64,000 nt of DNA from Streptomyces sp. DHE7-1. Lineage in GTDB: Bacteria > Actinomycetota > Actinomycetes > Streptomycetales > Streptomycetaceae. The DNA is taken from contig JACJDG010000003.1 in assembly GCA_016432725.1 (NCBI GenBank), forward strand, positions 5,424,001 through 5,488,000, read 5' to 3'. This document shows, in pieces, positions 8,626-17,687 of this stretch (within the stretch, counting starts at the first letter, position 1; every line of letters starts with the position of its first letter). The position numbers and the translations under genes are program-made. The notes beneath the pieces were generated by a model, which saw nothing but the letters and a program-made list of their open reading frames with translations, was not told the origin of the DNA and ran no database searches.

Positions 8626-9558
8626 CTACTCCCAGTCCCAGGTCACGCCCACGTGCCCGGGACGGATCTCGGGCTCCACGATGTGCACCGTGCCGTGCGC
8701 GTTCAGCGTGAGGTCGCCGAGGAACTCGGGCGGCGCCTGCACCGTGGGCCGCCCGAACCGCCGGCACCGCACCGGCAGCGCCGCCCGGTCGAAGGCGACC
8801 TGCAGTACGTAGGCGCCGCCCGCGTAGTTGAAGCCCCGGTAGTACTCGTGGCTCGGCTCGCCGGTGCCGTCCTCGAACCGGTACCGCATCATCGCGGTCT
8901 CACCCGCCGCGAGCCGCGCGTCGAACAGCAGCTCAACGGCCACCATGCCGGCCTCCGGCGCCCGGCGCACCCGCCCCACCCGGCAGTTCTCCAGGCCCAC
9001 CGCCCGCATCCGCCCGGTGTCGCAGCCGATCTCGCCGCAGTGGATGGCGACGTAGCGGTCCATGCCGTCCCGGTGCGCCCGCACCACGTGCTCGGCCTCG
9101 CGGCTGGCCAGCCGGCGCTCGGCGTCGATCCGCACCCGCTCGTACTGCAGCACCGTGTGCAGCCCGCCGTCGCGCGGCGCCTCCAGTTCGGCGAGCAGCC
9201 CTTCCAGCGCCGAGTCCGGGCCGACCAGCATCCGGAACGGCCGGGCCACCGGCTGGTCGGCCGGCGTGCGCGGTCCGAGCAGCCGGGTCAGGGCGTGCTC
9301 CGGCAGCTCCAGCACCTCCTCCAGCGCGGACACCGCCCGCAGCGACTCCGGCCGGTCCGGCCGGCGGACGCCGCGCTGCCAGTAACTCAGGCTGGTGACG
9401 CCCACGCTGACGCCGCGTTGCTCCAGCCGGTGCCGCACCCGGTGCAGCGCCAGCCCGCGGGCCGTCAGCGCCGCCCGCAGGGCCACCGCGAAGGGTCCGG
9501 TGCGCAGCGCCTCGGCGAGCCGTGCCTCCGCGTCCGGTCCGTCGGGCTGTGCTCTCAC
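8626..9558 (-). CDS. Probable HTH regulator, Streptomyces-type, unknown role
   Basis: A 310-residue protein with an N-terminal putative helix-turn-helix (about residues 25-75, GVSVGVTSLSYWQRGVRRP) of the XRE-like kind, where the recognition helix is followed by RPDRPESLRAVSALEEVLELPEHAL. The C-terminal two thirds are beta-rich (EYYRGFNYAGGAYVLQVAF, DLTLNAHGTVHIVEPE) and match no family I can name. GTG 9558 follows GGAGGGAGG and is preferred over TTG 9561. It probably binds DNA, and its ligand domain is uncharacterised. It is divergent from the small coupled ORFs at 9806. Confidence 0.6.
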   Translation of the reverse strand: MRAQPDGPDAEARLAEALRTGPFAVALRAALTARGLALHRVRHRLEQRGVSVGVTSLSYWQRGVRRPDRPESLRAVSALEEVLELPEHALTRLLGPRTPADQPVARPFRMLVGPDSALEGLLAELEAPRDGGLHTVLQYERVRIDAERRLASREAEHVVRAHRDGMDRYVAIHCGEIGCDTGRMRAVGLENCRVGRVRRAPEAGMVAVELLFDARLAAGETAMMRYRFEDGTGEPSHEYYRGFNYAGGAYVLQVAFDRAALPVRCRRFGRPTVQAPPEFLGDLTLNAHGTVHIVEPEIRPGHVGVTWDWE

Positions 9559-9805
9559 CAAGGGAGCCTCCCTCCGCTGTGTCGTGAATGTTCACTTCCC
9601 GGACCGCGGCCGGGCCGAGGGCGCCGCGATGCTACCAGCGGTAAGAGCCGCGGCGTTCACAGTCGTACGCGATTCATTCACACCTCGGTCCGCGCGGGGG
9701 CGACGGGCGTTGACCCCGCATCGTCACTCCCCGATGCTCGTCCGCAAGCGTCCGGACGCGCTCCTTCCGCCCCGGCCCCGACCTCTCATCAGGGAGGACC
9801 GCTCC

Positions 9806-9925
9806 ATGTCTGCCACCGATCCCCGCCCACCGCGCCCACGCGGCGGACGCGGCCCGGCCGTCGCGAGCCGTCTGCTCGCCGCCGCCCTCTCGCGGACCCA
9901 CACGCGCCACGGAACCGGGGCGTGA
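9806..9925 (+). CDS. Small ORF (39 aa) translationally coupled to the next gene
   Basis: A 39-codon ORF beginning MSATDPRPPRPRGGRGPAVA and rich in Arg, Pro and Ala. Its ATG has a near-ideal AGGGAGG ribosome site (9791-9797). Its TGA stop overlaps the GTG of the downstream secreted-protein gene (GTGA at 9922-9925), the usual layout for translational coupling. No known family. It may be a leader whose translation sets expression of the downstream gene, or a real small peptide. Confidence 0.45.
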   Translation: MSATDPRPPRPRGGRGPAVASRLLAAALSRTHTRHGTGA

Positions 9926-10795
9926 GCGCCGTGCACCGGATCCACTCCCTGATCCGTCCGGTCGCCGCCGGAACGCTGGCCGCCGCGGTGCTCGTGCTGA
10001 GCGGCGCCGCCCCCGCCAAGGCGGCCCCGGCCGCGCACCGGGCCCCCGCGGTGCCCCGCGCCTACAGCGCCGCCCAGATCGCGGCCGCCCGGGCCGTGGC
10101 CGGCAGCGACAGCACGCTCGACGTGCTCCGCCGGTTCTTCGCCGCCGCCCCGGACCACGCCATCCGCGCCACGGCATCCCCGCGGGCCGCCGGTGCGCGG
10201 GCCGCGCCGCACCTCACCGGTTCCGGCACCACCGTCTACACCCTGAACGCCGACTTCGTCGCGGGCCGCGAGGACGTGCCGGTCGCCGAGCCGGCGTTCG
10301 TCGCCATCGACGCGGTCTCCGCGACGGGGCGGCTGGCCTCGGTGTGGACCGCCAGGACCGGGCGGGGCTGGCAGGTGGTGAACATCGCCTCCGGCGCCGC
10401 CGAGACCACGTACGCCGCCAAGGCCGACGGCCGCGGCACCGTGTTCCGCGAGCCGCGGATCAACGCCTGGTACCTGCTGCGGGGCGACCGGGTGCTGCCG
10501 CTCGACGCCGGGGCGCGGGCCGTGGTGGGCGAGCACGGCACGTCCGTCGCCCGCTACCGGCACCACGTCCGCGCGTCGTACGCGTCCCGGCCCCCGGGTC
10601 GGCGTACGACCGGCACGGCCACGCCGGCGGCTCCGGCGAGGAGGCCGCCCGGGCGGCCGCCGCGGCCCGCCGGCCGGCCGGAAGTCCGGTACGGACGCCA
10701 CCACCCTGGCCGGCCTGGGCGTGGCCGGTGCCGGGCTCACCCTGGGCCTCGCCCTCACCGGGCGACGGCGAACCGAAGACCCCGGAGCGCGGTGA
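9922..10795 (+). CDS. Secreted protein with C-terminal membrane anchor, two frame breaks
   Basis: Predicted exported protein of about 291 residues. GTG 9922 gives an N-terminal signal ending APAKAAPAAHRAP; a folded part follows (GTTVYTLNADFVAG, GRGWQVVNIASGAAETTYA, VFREPRINAWYLLRGDRVLP), then an Ala/Gly/Arg-rich linker and a C-terminal TLAGLGVAGAGLTLGLALTG span followed by RRR, a sorting-type or membrane-anchoring tail. Frame breaks at the C run 10591-10595 and the GG at 10680-10681 are both repaired by one added base, and only the repaired frame has the anchor. It is coupled to the 39-residue ORF upstream. Function unknown; it appears to be a surface protein. Confidence 0.6.
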
Positions 10796-10863
10796 CCTGG
10801 CCCCACCGTGTTCCGAGGGGTGCGCGCGGTACGACGGCCCCACACGTCGTCGGCACGCACCCA

Positions 10864-10906
10864 GGGTGGGTCCGGGGAACGGCCCCCACGGGGCCCGGAC
10901 CCACCC
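10864..10906. terminator. Hairpin after the secreted-protein gene
   Basis: 13-bp perfect inverted repeat GGGTGGGTCCGGG / CCCGGACCCACCC with a 17-nt loop, 69 bp after the stop at 10795. Probable terminator without a T-run. Confidence 0.6.
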
Positions 10907-11297
10907 CGGAGACAGGGCCCGGACGGCCCACGCAGGACCCCGGTCACCGGGAACGGCGTCCTCCCCACAGGCGCGGCTCCCCCCGGAGGATGAGACCGGG
11001 AACCGGCCCTCACGACCGTCCGGGCCCGCCCCGACCGGCATGCCGGCGCATCGGCACAAGCGGCCCCCGCTCCGCGGGACGCCGGCCACGGGAGCCGGGA
11101 CTCGGACGGTGCCCTCCCCACAGGGTGCCGTTCGGCCCGGGAGGCGGACTGTGCGGGCGTCCGGGCTCGCCTTGAACGGCGGACCGGCGCAAGCGCCCCC
11201 GCTCCGCGGGACGCCGGTGACGAGAGCCGGGACCCGGAACGGCGCCCTCCCCACGGGGCGTTGGTCGCGGGACCCGGAGGGCGCCCTCCCCACGGGA

Positions 11298-11360
11298 TGC
11301 CGTCCGGCCCGGGTGGCGTCCTCCCCCGCGGGGTGCCGTCCGGCCCGGGTGGCGTCCTCC
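11298..11360. repeat. Two tandem copies of a 27-bp unit
   Basis: The unit TGCCGTCCGGCCCGGGTGGC plus GTCCTCC occurs at 11298-11324 and 11334-11360, identical in both copies, spaced 36 bp start to start. Two copies only and no uniform spacer series, so not a CRISPR array. Confidence 0.7.
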
Positions 11361-11699
11361 GCAGGCCGCCGCTCCCGCTCGGAGGGTGACTCCGGGAGGC
11401 GGCCCGTGCGGGCGGCGTCCGGGCTCGCCCCGAGGGCGGGCCGGGGTCGTGCGCCCACCCGAGCAGGGTCCCGGCCTCGCACGGAGGGGAGCGAGGCGGG
11501 GGCAGCCCTGACGCTGCCCGGACCCACCTCGGGGGATGGGTCCGGGCAGTGACCCCGGGAACGAGGACGGGTCCGGAGCACCGCCCCACCGGGCCGGACC
11601 CGTCCTCACGCCCACCGGCCCCGGGTTCGTCCGAGCGTCCATCGGCCCCGGGTTCGTCCGCGCCTCCACCGGGCCGGGCCCGGTGGCACGGCCGAGCGG

Positions 11700-12479
11700 T
11701 CAGCCGGTGAAGAACTCCGCCAGGACCGGGGCCAGTACCTCCGGTTCCACCGCGTGGGTCTGACCCTCCAGGGTGAGATGGGTGCCCCGGGGCACGGCGC
11801 CGGCGACCGCCTCGGCGGCCTCGCGCATCCACCCGGGGCTCGCGCCGCCCGCGACCGACAGCACCGGCGCGGAGACCGCGGCCAGCCGCTCCCGGGGCAG
11901 CAGTCCGTCACCCAGGACCGCGTCGTCGTACGCCAGGCTGGGCGCGACGGACTCCATGCCGGCCCACATCGGTGACTCGCGCGCGCTGCGGATCGTCTCC
12001 TCGCCGAGGCCCGTCAGCCGCAGGAACAGCTCCACCGCGTCCCCGCGCCGGCCGTCGGAGAGCGCCGCCCGCAGCCGCTCGGTGTACGCCCGCTTCCCGG
12101 CCCCGCCGTCCAGGAAGTCGGCGAACGGCACCTCGTACACGGCGGCCTGAGGGACCGGCAGGCCGCTCGCCGCCGCCTCGAGCACCAGCGCGCCGCCCGA
12201 GGAGACGCCGAAGAGACCCGCCGAGCCGCCCACCGCGTCGATCAGCGCGGCCAAGTCCTCGACCTCGCGCTCCACCGCGTACGGTGCCGTGTCACCGCTC
12301 TCGCCGCGGCCCCGGCGGTCGTAGACGACGGCCGTGCAGTGGTCCGCGAGCCGGTGTGCCAGGGGCGCCACGGTGCCGCCGGTGGACATCGCGCCGCTCA
12401 CCAGGATCACCGCCGGCCCCCGGCCGATCACTTGGTACGCGAGGGAGGTGCCGTCGCGGGAAGTCGTCTTCTTGTCCAT
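11700..12479 (-). CDS. Alpha/beta hydrolase
   Basis: A 259-residue alpha/beta hydrolase. The oxyanion region is VILVSGAMSTGG, the strand VVYDRRGRGES follows, and the nucleophile elbow is GVSSGG (Ser near residue 95). The acid is probably in SVAGGAS or nearby, and the catalytic His lies in EGQTHAVEPE near the C-terminus. Family members are mostly carboxylesterases or related hydrolases of unknown substrate. ATG 12479 is the start. It lies upstream of the repeat-rich spacer on the same strand and ends close to a GC-rich hairpin. No biochemical assignment beyond hydrolase is justified. Confidence 0.8.
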   Translation of the reverse strand: MDKKTTSRDGTSLAYQVIGRGPAVILVSGAMSTGGTVAPLAHRLADHCTAVVYDRRGRGESGDTAPYAVEREVEDLAALIDAVGGSAGLFGVSSGGALVLEAAASGLPVPQAAVYEVPFADFLDGGAGKRAYTERLRAALSDGRRGDAVELFLRLTGLGEETIRSARESPMWAGMESVAPSLAYDDAVLGDGLLPRERLAAVSAPVLSVAGGASPGWMREAAEAVAGAVPRGTHLTLEGQTHAVEPEVLAPVLAEFFTG

Positions 12480-12542
12480 GCCCGTGCAGACTGCCGCACG
12501 GCGCGGGACTCATCGGTCACGACACGTCGGTGTCGTGAAGAG

Positions 12543-12875
12543 TCACGTTTCTTCGACTTCCTCCACCTCGTAGAAGCACAGGTGGTCCTTGATCGCGGCC
12601 ACGTCCGGTTTCGGGTCCGGGTACGCCCAGACCAGATCGGGCGCGTCCGGCAGCGACCAGTAGGAGGCGGTGCCCTTGAACGGGCAGACGGTGTGGGTGC
12701 CGGACGGCGTCAGCAGATCGAGCCGGACGTCCTCGGCGGGGATGTAGTACCGCACCGGACAGCCCGTCTCGCGCAGCAGCAGGGGCCGGTCGGTCTCCGC
12801 CAGCACCTGGCCGCCGTGCACCGCGCGCACGCGCCGCTCGCCCTGCTCGATGGTGATCGTGTGTCCTCGGGTCAT
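12543..12875 (-). CDS. DUF427 domain protein
   Basis: A 110-residue DUF427 protein. The single-domain fold is recognised from LLLRETGCPVRYYIPAEDVR, TVCPFKGTASYWSLP and the closing HLCFYEVEEVEE, the typical core of these small beta proteins, often annotated nucleotidyltransferase-domain or unknown. ATG 12875 is the start. It lies 63 bp upstream of the alpha/beta hydrolase on the same strand, so the two may be co-transcribed. The gene is divergent from the LOG-family gene at 12927. Cytoplasmic; role not established. Confidence 0.85.
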   Translation of the reverse strand: MTRGHTITIEQGERRVRAVHGGQVLAETDRPLLLRETGCPVRYYIPAEDVRLDLLTPSGTHTVCPFKGTASYWSLPDAPDLVWAYPDPKPDVAAIKDHLCFYEVEEVEET

Positions 12876-12926
12876 ACCTGGACAGCGCCCACGGGCCCGG
12901 ACTTCTTCCCGCGTACGGTGGACCGC

Positions 12927-13466
12927 ATGAACATCTGCGTCTTCCTCTCCGCCGCCGACCTCGACGAGCGCTACACCCGGCCCGCGCGCGAGTTCGCGGA
13001 ACTGCTCGGCAAGGCCGGCCACACCCTGGTCTGGGGCGGTTCCAACGTCGGTCTGATGAAGGTCGTCGCCGACGGTGTGCAGGAGGCGGGCGGCAGGCTG
13101 CTGGGCGTCTCCGTGGAGTTCCTCGCGGCGAAGGCGCGCCCCGGGGCCGACGAGATGGTGATCGCCGCCGACCTCGCCGAGCGCAAGAGGCTGCTGCTGG
13201 AGAAGGCCGACGCGGTGGTGATCATGGTGGGCGGCACCGGCACCCTGGACGAGGCCACCGAGATCCTGGAGCTGAAGAAGCACGGCCGCACCGACAAGCC
13301 GGTGGTGCTGCTGAACACCGCCGGTTTCTACGACGGCCTCCAGCAGCAGTTCCGCCGCATGGACGAGGAGGGCTTCCTGCCCCGCCCGCTCGCCGAGCTG
13401 ATGTTCTTCGCCGAGGAGCCCGCGGCCGCGCTGGCCCACCTCGAGGAGTCGCGAGCGGCCGGCTGA
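12927..13466 (+). CDS. LOG-family protein (TIGR00730, phosphoribohydrolase-like)
   Basis: A 179-residue Rossmann-like protein of the LOG family, whose characterised members release free cytokinin or adenine bases from nucleoside monophosphates. The N-terminal VWGGSNVGLMKVVADGV and the active-site block GGTGTLDEATEILELKKHGR are present; the usual PGGxGTxxE motif reads VGGTGTLDE here. The length is normal. TACGGT at 12914-12919 lies exactly 7 nt before the ATG with no ribosome site, so the transcript is probably leaderless. The gene runs towards the SDR gene, 16 bp downstream. Confidence 0.85.
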   Translation: MNICVFLSAADLDERYTRPAREFAELLGKAGHTLVWGGSNVGLMKVVADGVQEAGGRLLGVSVEFLAAKARPGADEMVIAADLAERKRLLLEKADAVVIMVGGTGTLDEATEILELKKHGRTDKPVVLLNTAGFYDGLQQQFRRMDEEGFLPRPLAELMFFAEEPAAALAHLEESRAAG

Positions 13467-13482
13467 TGCGAGCATGGCGCAC

Positions 13483-14171
13483 ATGGCTACTCATGTGATC
13501 ACCGGGGCCGGCTCCGGCATCGGCGCGGCCGTCGCCCGCCGCCTGCACGCGCGCGGGGACGACATCGTCCTGCACGCGCGCGACGCGGGCCGCGCCAAGG
13601 AGCTGGCGGCCGAGTTCCCCGGGGCCCGCACCCTGGTGGGCGACCTCGCCGACCCCGACAAGCTCTCCTGGGCCTTCTCCCACCAGACGCTGCCGGAACG
13701 GGTCGACTCGCTCCTGCACATCGCCGGAGTCGTGGACCTCGGCGAGGTCGGCGAGCTAACCCCAAGTCCTGGCGCCACCAGCTCAACGTCAACCTGATCG
13801 CCCCCGCCGAGCTGACCCGGCACTTCCTGCCCCAGCTCCGCGCCGCCCGCGGCCATGTGATCTTCGTCAACTCCGGAGCCGGCCTGAGCGCCCACGCCGG
13901 CTGGTCCGCGTACGCCGCGTCCAAGCACGGCCTGAAGGCGCTGGCCGACTCCCTGCGCGAGGAGGAGCACGGCAACGGCGTCCGCGTCACCTCCGTCTAC
14001 CCCGGGCGCACGGCCAGCCCCATGCAGGCCAAGGTCCACCACCAGGAGGGCAAGGAGTACGACGCCTCTCGGTGGATCGACCCCGAGTCGGTGGCGACCA
14101 CCGTCCTCACCGCGCTGGATCTGCCGAGGGACGCGGAGATCAACGACCTGACGGTGCGCCCGGGCCGCTGA
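13483..14171 (+). CDS. SDR-family oxidoreductase, frame break
   Basis: Short-chain dehydrogenase/reductase of about 229 residues. The cofactor motif TGAGSGIG is near residue 7, and the catalytic Ser, Tyr and Lys are in VIFVNSGAGL and YAASKHGLKALADSL. The frame breaks at the C run 13760-13763; adding one C gives GELTPKSWRHQLNVNLIAP, joining the two halves. An in-frame ATG at 13474 is an alternative start. NAD(P) cofactor and fold are clear; the substrate is not. It follows the LOG-family gene closely and may be transcribed with it. Confidence 0.8.
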
Positions 14172-14214
14172 CCGCCGGTCACCCGGGGCGTGAAGGCTAC
14201 GTAGGCTTCACCCC

Positions 14215-15216
14215 GTGGACGAGAACATTCGCTTCGGTGGGGCAACCGGGATCGGGTCGATGCCGGGCGGGGACGCCCGGGAGGCCGCCAGGACCGTCAC
14301 CGGCAGCTTCGAGGACTTTCCGTTCCTGCCCGAGCTGCCCGCGCGCGGGCCCGGCGCCGACATGATCGGGCGCACCGCCGGGATGCTGGTCGAGCTGTAC
14401 GCGCGCGTGGAGCCCAGCGGCTGGCGCCTCGGCGACCGGCCGGGCCGGGACACCAAGCGGGCCCGGTCCTGGCTCGGGGAGGACCTCGACGCGCTGGAGG
14501 AGTTCACCCAGGGCCACGAGGGCGACCTCAAGGTGCAGGCCGTCGGGCCCTGGACCCTGGCCGCCGCCCTGGAGCTGAGGAACGGGGAGTCCGCGCTCTC
14601 GGACCCGGGCGCCTGCCGCGACCTCGCCGCCTCACTGGCCGAGGGGCTGCGGCTGCACCTGGCCGAGGTCCGGCGCCGCGTCCCCGGCGCCCGCGTCGTG
14701 CTCCAGCTCGACGAACCCTCGCTCACCGCCGTACTGCGCGGCCAGGTGCGGACCGCCAGCGGCTACCGCACCCACCGGGCGGTGGACCGGCAGCTGGTCG
14801 AGGCCGCGCTCCGGGACGTGGTCGCGGTGCACGACAGCGGTCCGGTCGCCGTCCACTCCTGCGCCCCCGACGTGCCGTTCGCCCTGCTGCGCCGGTCCGG
14901 CGCCGACGCGGTCTCCTTCGACTTCTCGCTGCTCACCGAACGTGACGACGACGCCATCGGCGAGGCCGTGGAGGCCGGCCTCCGCCTGTTCGCCGGTGTC
15001 GTGCCGGGCACGGACGGCCCGTTGTCAGACCCTGCCGGTAGCGTCATGGGTGTCAGGACGCTGTGGCGCAGGCTGGGGCTGCGTCCGGGGCTGCTCGCGG
15101 AAGCGGTCACGGTCACCCCGGCATGCGGTCTCGCGGGCGCTTCACCGGCGTACGCACGCCAGGTGCTCGCCCACTGCGTCCGGGCGGCGAGATCCCTCGC
15201 GGACAACCCAGAGTAA
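14215..15216 (+). CDS. Methionine synthase-like protein (vitamin B12-independent MetE/UROD fold)
   Basis: A 333-residue protein of the MetE C-terminal/uroporphyrinogen decarboxylase-like fold. Features: ATGIGSMPGGDAREAARTV at the N-terminus, LQAVGPWTLAA-like LKVQAVGPWTLAAALEL in the centre, VVLQLDEPSLTAVL and VAVHSCAPDVPFALL, with His and Cys in positions expected for zinc ligands. It lacks the N-terminal half of full-length MetE, as do the short actinobacterial homologues annotated 'methionine synthase'. GTG 14215 follows TAGGCT at 14201-14206, so the mRNA is probably leaderless. Its place directly before ligA is conserved in Streptomyces as far as I recall. True substrate unknown. Confidence 0.75.
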   Translation: MDENIRFGGATGIGSMPGGDAREAARTVTGSFEDFPFLPELPARGPGADMIGRTAGMLVELYARVEPSGWRLGDRPGRDTKRARSWLGEDLDALEEFTQGHEGDLKVQAVGPWTLAAALELRNGESALSDPGACRDLAASLAEGLRLHLAEVRRRVPGARVVLQLDEPSLTAVLRGQVRTASGYRTHRAVDRQLVEAALRDVVAVHDSGPVAVHSCAPDVPFALLRRSGADAVSFDFSLLTERDDDAIGEAVEAGLRLFAGVVPGTDGPLSDPAGSVMGVRTLWRRLGLRPGLLAEAVTVTPACGLAGASPAYARQVLAHCVRAARSLADNPE

Positions 15217-15231
15217 CGGGAGGACGACACG

Positions 15232-17427
15232 GTGGCCGGCGACAAGCAGCAGGCGGAGACGGCAGTGCCCGCCGAGGCACGTGAGAACCACGCGCAGCTC
15301 GCTGAGCAGATCGAGGAGCACCGCTTCCGGTACTACGTGAAGGACGCCCCCGTCATCAGCGACGCGGAGTTCGACCAGCTCCTCAAGAGCCTGGAGGCCC
15401 TGGAGGAGCGGTACCCGGAGCTGCGCACGCCGGACTCGCCGACCCAGAAGGTCGCCGGGTCCTACGCGACGGAGTTCACCGCGGTGGAGCACCGCGAGCG
15501 GATGCTCTCCCTGGACAACACCTTCAACGACGAAGAGCTTGCCGCCTGGGCCGACCGTGTCGCCAGGGAACTGGGCGAGCAGGAGTACCACTTCCTGTGC
15601 GAGCTGAAGGTCGACGGCCTCGCCGTCAACCTCACCTACGAGAACGGCCGCCTCACCCGCGCCGCGACCCGCGGCGACGGCCGCACCGGCGAGGACATCA
15701 CGCCGAACGTCCGGACCATCGCCGACATCCCGGACCGCCTGAAGGGCGACGACGTCCCCGCCCTGGTGGAGATCCGCGGCGAGGTCTACTTCCCGATGGA
15801 GAAGTTCCTCGAACTCAACGAGCGACTGGTCGCGGCCGGGGACAAGCCCTTCGCCAACCCCCGCAACGCCGCCGCCGGTTCGCTGCGCCAGAAGGACCCG
15901 CGCGTCACCGCCACCCGCCCGCTGCACATGGTCGTCCACGGCATCGGCGCCCTGGAGGGCTTCACGGGCATGACCCGCCTCTCCCAGGCCTACGACCTGC
16001 TCAAGACCTGGGGGCTGCCCACCTCCGGGCACAACCGGGTGGTCGACGACCTCGACGGCGTACGGGAGTTCATCGCCCACTACGGCGAGAACCGGCACTC
16101 CGTGGAACACGAGATCGACGGAGTCGTCGTCAAGCTGGACGAACTGCGCCTCCAGGGGCGCCTCGGCTCCACCGCGCGGGCGCCGCGCTGGGCGATCGCC
16201 TACAAGTACGCCCCGGAAGAGGTCAACACCAAGCTCATCGACATCAAGGTGGGCGTCGGCCGCACCGGCCGGGTCACGCCGTACGCCCAGGTCGAGCCGG
16301 TCACGGTCGCGGGCAGCGAGGTCGAGTTCGCCACTCTGCACAACCAGGAGGTCGTCAAGGCCAAGGGAGTGCTCATCGGCGACACCGTCGTCCTGCGCAA
16401 GGCCGGTGACGTCATCCCCGAGATCCTCGGTCCGGTGGCCGACCTGCGGGACGGCGGCGAGCGGGAGTTCGTGATGCCGGGCGAGTGCCCGGAGTGCGGG
16501 ACCCCGCTGCGGCCCATGAAGGAGGGCGACATCGACCTCCGCTGCCCCAACGCCCGTACCTGCCCGGCCCAGCTGCGAGGGCGCCTGTCCTACCTCGCGG
16601 GCCGCGAGTGCCTGGACATCGAGCATTTCGGCGACGTGGCCGCCGCCGCGCTGACCCAGCCGCTGGAGCCGGCCGACCCGCCGCTGGCCGACGAGGGCGA
16701 CCTGTTCGACCTGACGGTGGAGAAGCTGCTGCCCATCCGGGCCTACGTGCTGGACCCGGACAGCGGCCTGCCCAAGCGCGACCCGAAGACCGGCGAGGAC
16801 AAGGTCGTCGCGGTCTTCGCCAACCAGAAGGGCGAGCCGAAGAAGAACACGCTGGCGCTGCTGGAGAACATCGAGGCGGCGAAGACCCGTCCGCTCGCCC
16901 GCTTCCTGAACGGTCTCTCCATCCGGCACGTCGGCCCGGTCGCGGCCACGGCCCTCGCGCGCGAGTTCCGCTCGATCGACCGCATCGAACAGGCCACCCA
17001 GGAAGAGCTGGCCACCACCGACGGCGTCGGCCCCATCATCGCCACCGCCCTCAAGGAATGGTTCGCCGAGGACTGGCACCGCGAGATCGTCCGCAAGTGG
17101 AAGGCCGCCGGGGTCCCGCTGGAGGACGAGTCGTCCGGTGAGGACGAGGGCCCGCGCCCGCTGGAAGGGCTCACCGTCGTCGTCACCGGCACCCTGGAGA
17201 ACTTCACCCGGGACGGCGCCAAGGAGGCACTGCAGAGCCGCGGCGCGAAGGTGACCGGTTCGGTCTCGAAGAAGACCTCCTTCGTGGTCGTCGGCGACAG
17301 CCCCGGATCGAAGTACGACAAGGCGATGCAGCTCAAGGTTCCCGTCCTGAACGAGACAGGTTTCGGCGTCCTGTTGGAGCAGGGGCCCGAAGCGGCGGCC
17401 GAAGTCGCGCTTCCGACCGAGGAGTAG
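15232..17427 (+). CDS. ligA: NAD-dependent DNA ligase LigA
   Basis: LigA, 731 residues, seals nicks in DNA during replication and repair, using NAD. Domain order: Ia domain (DNA-binding/NMN site), adenylation domain with Lys126 in CELKVDGLAVNL, OB fold (about 330-400), a Cys4 zinc finger (Cys419, Cys422, Cys438, Cys444), helix-hairpin-helix repeats (NGLSIRHVGPVAATAL, TTDGVGPIIATAL) and a C-terminal BRCT domain from about residue 642 (LEGLTVVVTGTLENFTRDGA). GTG 15232 has GGGAGGA upstream. It is only 15 bp after the MetE-like gene, so probably co-transcribed. A strong hairpin follows at 17436. Confidence 0.97.
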   Translation: MAGDKQQAETAVPAEARENHAQLAEQIEEHRFRYYVKDAPVISDAEFDQLLKSLEALEERYPELRTPDSPTQKVAGSYATEFTAVEHRERMLSLDNTFNDEELAAWADRVARELGEQEYHFLCELKVDGLAVNLTYENGRLTRAATRGDGRTGEDITPNVRTIADIPDRLKGDDVPALVEIRGEVYFPMEKFLELNERLVAAGDKPFANPRNAAAGSLRQKDPRVTATRPLHMVVHGIGALEGFTGMTRLSQAYDLLKTWGLPTSGHNRVVDDLDGVREFIAHYGENRHSVEHEIDGVVVKLDELRLQGRLGSTARAPRWAIAYKYAPEEVNTKLIDIKVGVGRTGRVTPYAQVEPVTVAGSEVEFATLHNQEVVKAKGVLIGDTVVLRKAGDVIPEILGPVADLRDGGEREFVMPGECPECGTPLRPMKEGDIDLRCPNARTCPAQLRGRLSYLAGRECLDIEHFGDVAAAALTQPLEPADPPLADEGDLFDLTVEKLLPIRAYVLDPDSGLPKRDPKTGEDKVVAVFANQKGEPKKNTLALLENIEAAKTRPLARFLNGLSIRHVGPVAATALAREFRSIDRIEQATQEELATTDGVGPIIATALKEWFAEDWHREIVRKWKAAGVPLEDESSGEDEGPRPLEGLTVVVTGTLENFTRDGAKEALQSRGAKVTGSVSKKTSFVVVGDSPGSKYDKAMQLKVPVLNETGFGVLLEQGPEAAAEVALPTEE

Positions 17428-17435
17428 CGGTTGAA

Positions 17436-17475
17436 GGCCACCCGATCGGTGCATATCAGATGCATACGGGTGGCC
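17436..17475. terminator. Terminator hairpin after ligA
   Basis: 9-bp arms GGCCACCCG (17436-17444) and CGGGTGGCC (17467-17475) enclose a nested TGCAT/ATGCA stem, 8 bp past the ligA stop. Confidence 0.75.
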
Positions 17476-17687
17476 CGGGCGTATTCGGGCAACCGTTGAC
17501 GACCGCTGCCCGAGGAAGCCTTCCGCGGCCTACTGTTGAGCTGTGCGCCCGCCGTGCCGAACCGCGGCCGGGGCATCCCCCTGTCCGCCAGGGGCACGGG
17601 GAAAGGATTGTTTGACGCGGAGCCGCTGATGGTTGTCGGGCACCGGGCCGCGTGGCGTGGGCACCGCCGGCTGTGAGAGGGACGGGA

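Larger units (their letters stand above)
10796..11699. other. Non-coding spacer with three perfect hairpins and direct repeats
   Basis: About 900 bp without a credible gene. It holds three long perfect hairpins: arms 10864-10876/10894-10906 (13 bp), 11515-11526/11537-11548 (12 bp, 10-nt loop) and 11563-11576/11594-11607 (14 bp). A fourth, shorter one (11666-11673/11679-11686) probably ends the minus-strand gene at 11700. Direct repeats lie between: a 27-bp unit at 11298-11324 and 11334-11360, a 27/28-bp unit at 11058-11085 and 11191-11217, and an 18-bp unit at 11616-11633 and 11643-11660. Open frames here are repeat-driven and Pro/Arg/Gly-rich. Confidence 0.65.

Noticed and set aside
11058..11360. 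Possible CRISPR-like repeat array
   Set aside because: Only pairs of repeats of different lengths, uneven spacing, no cas genes.
11010..11669. A 219-codon minus-strand ORF with repeated HPGRTAPRGG-like units
   Set aside because: The repeats in the peptide come from the DNA direct repeats, and the frame has no ribosome site, signal peptide or domain.
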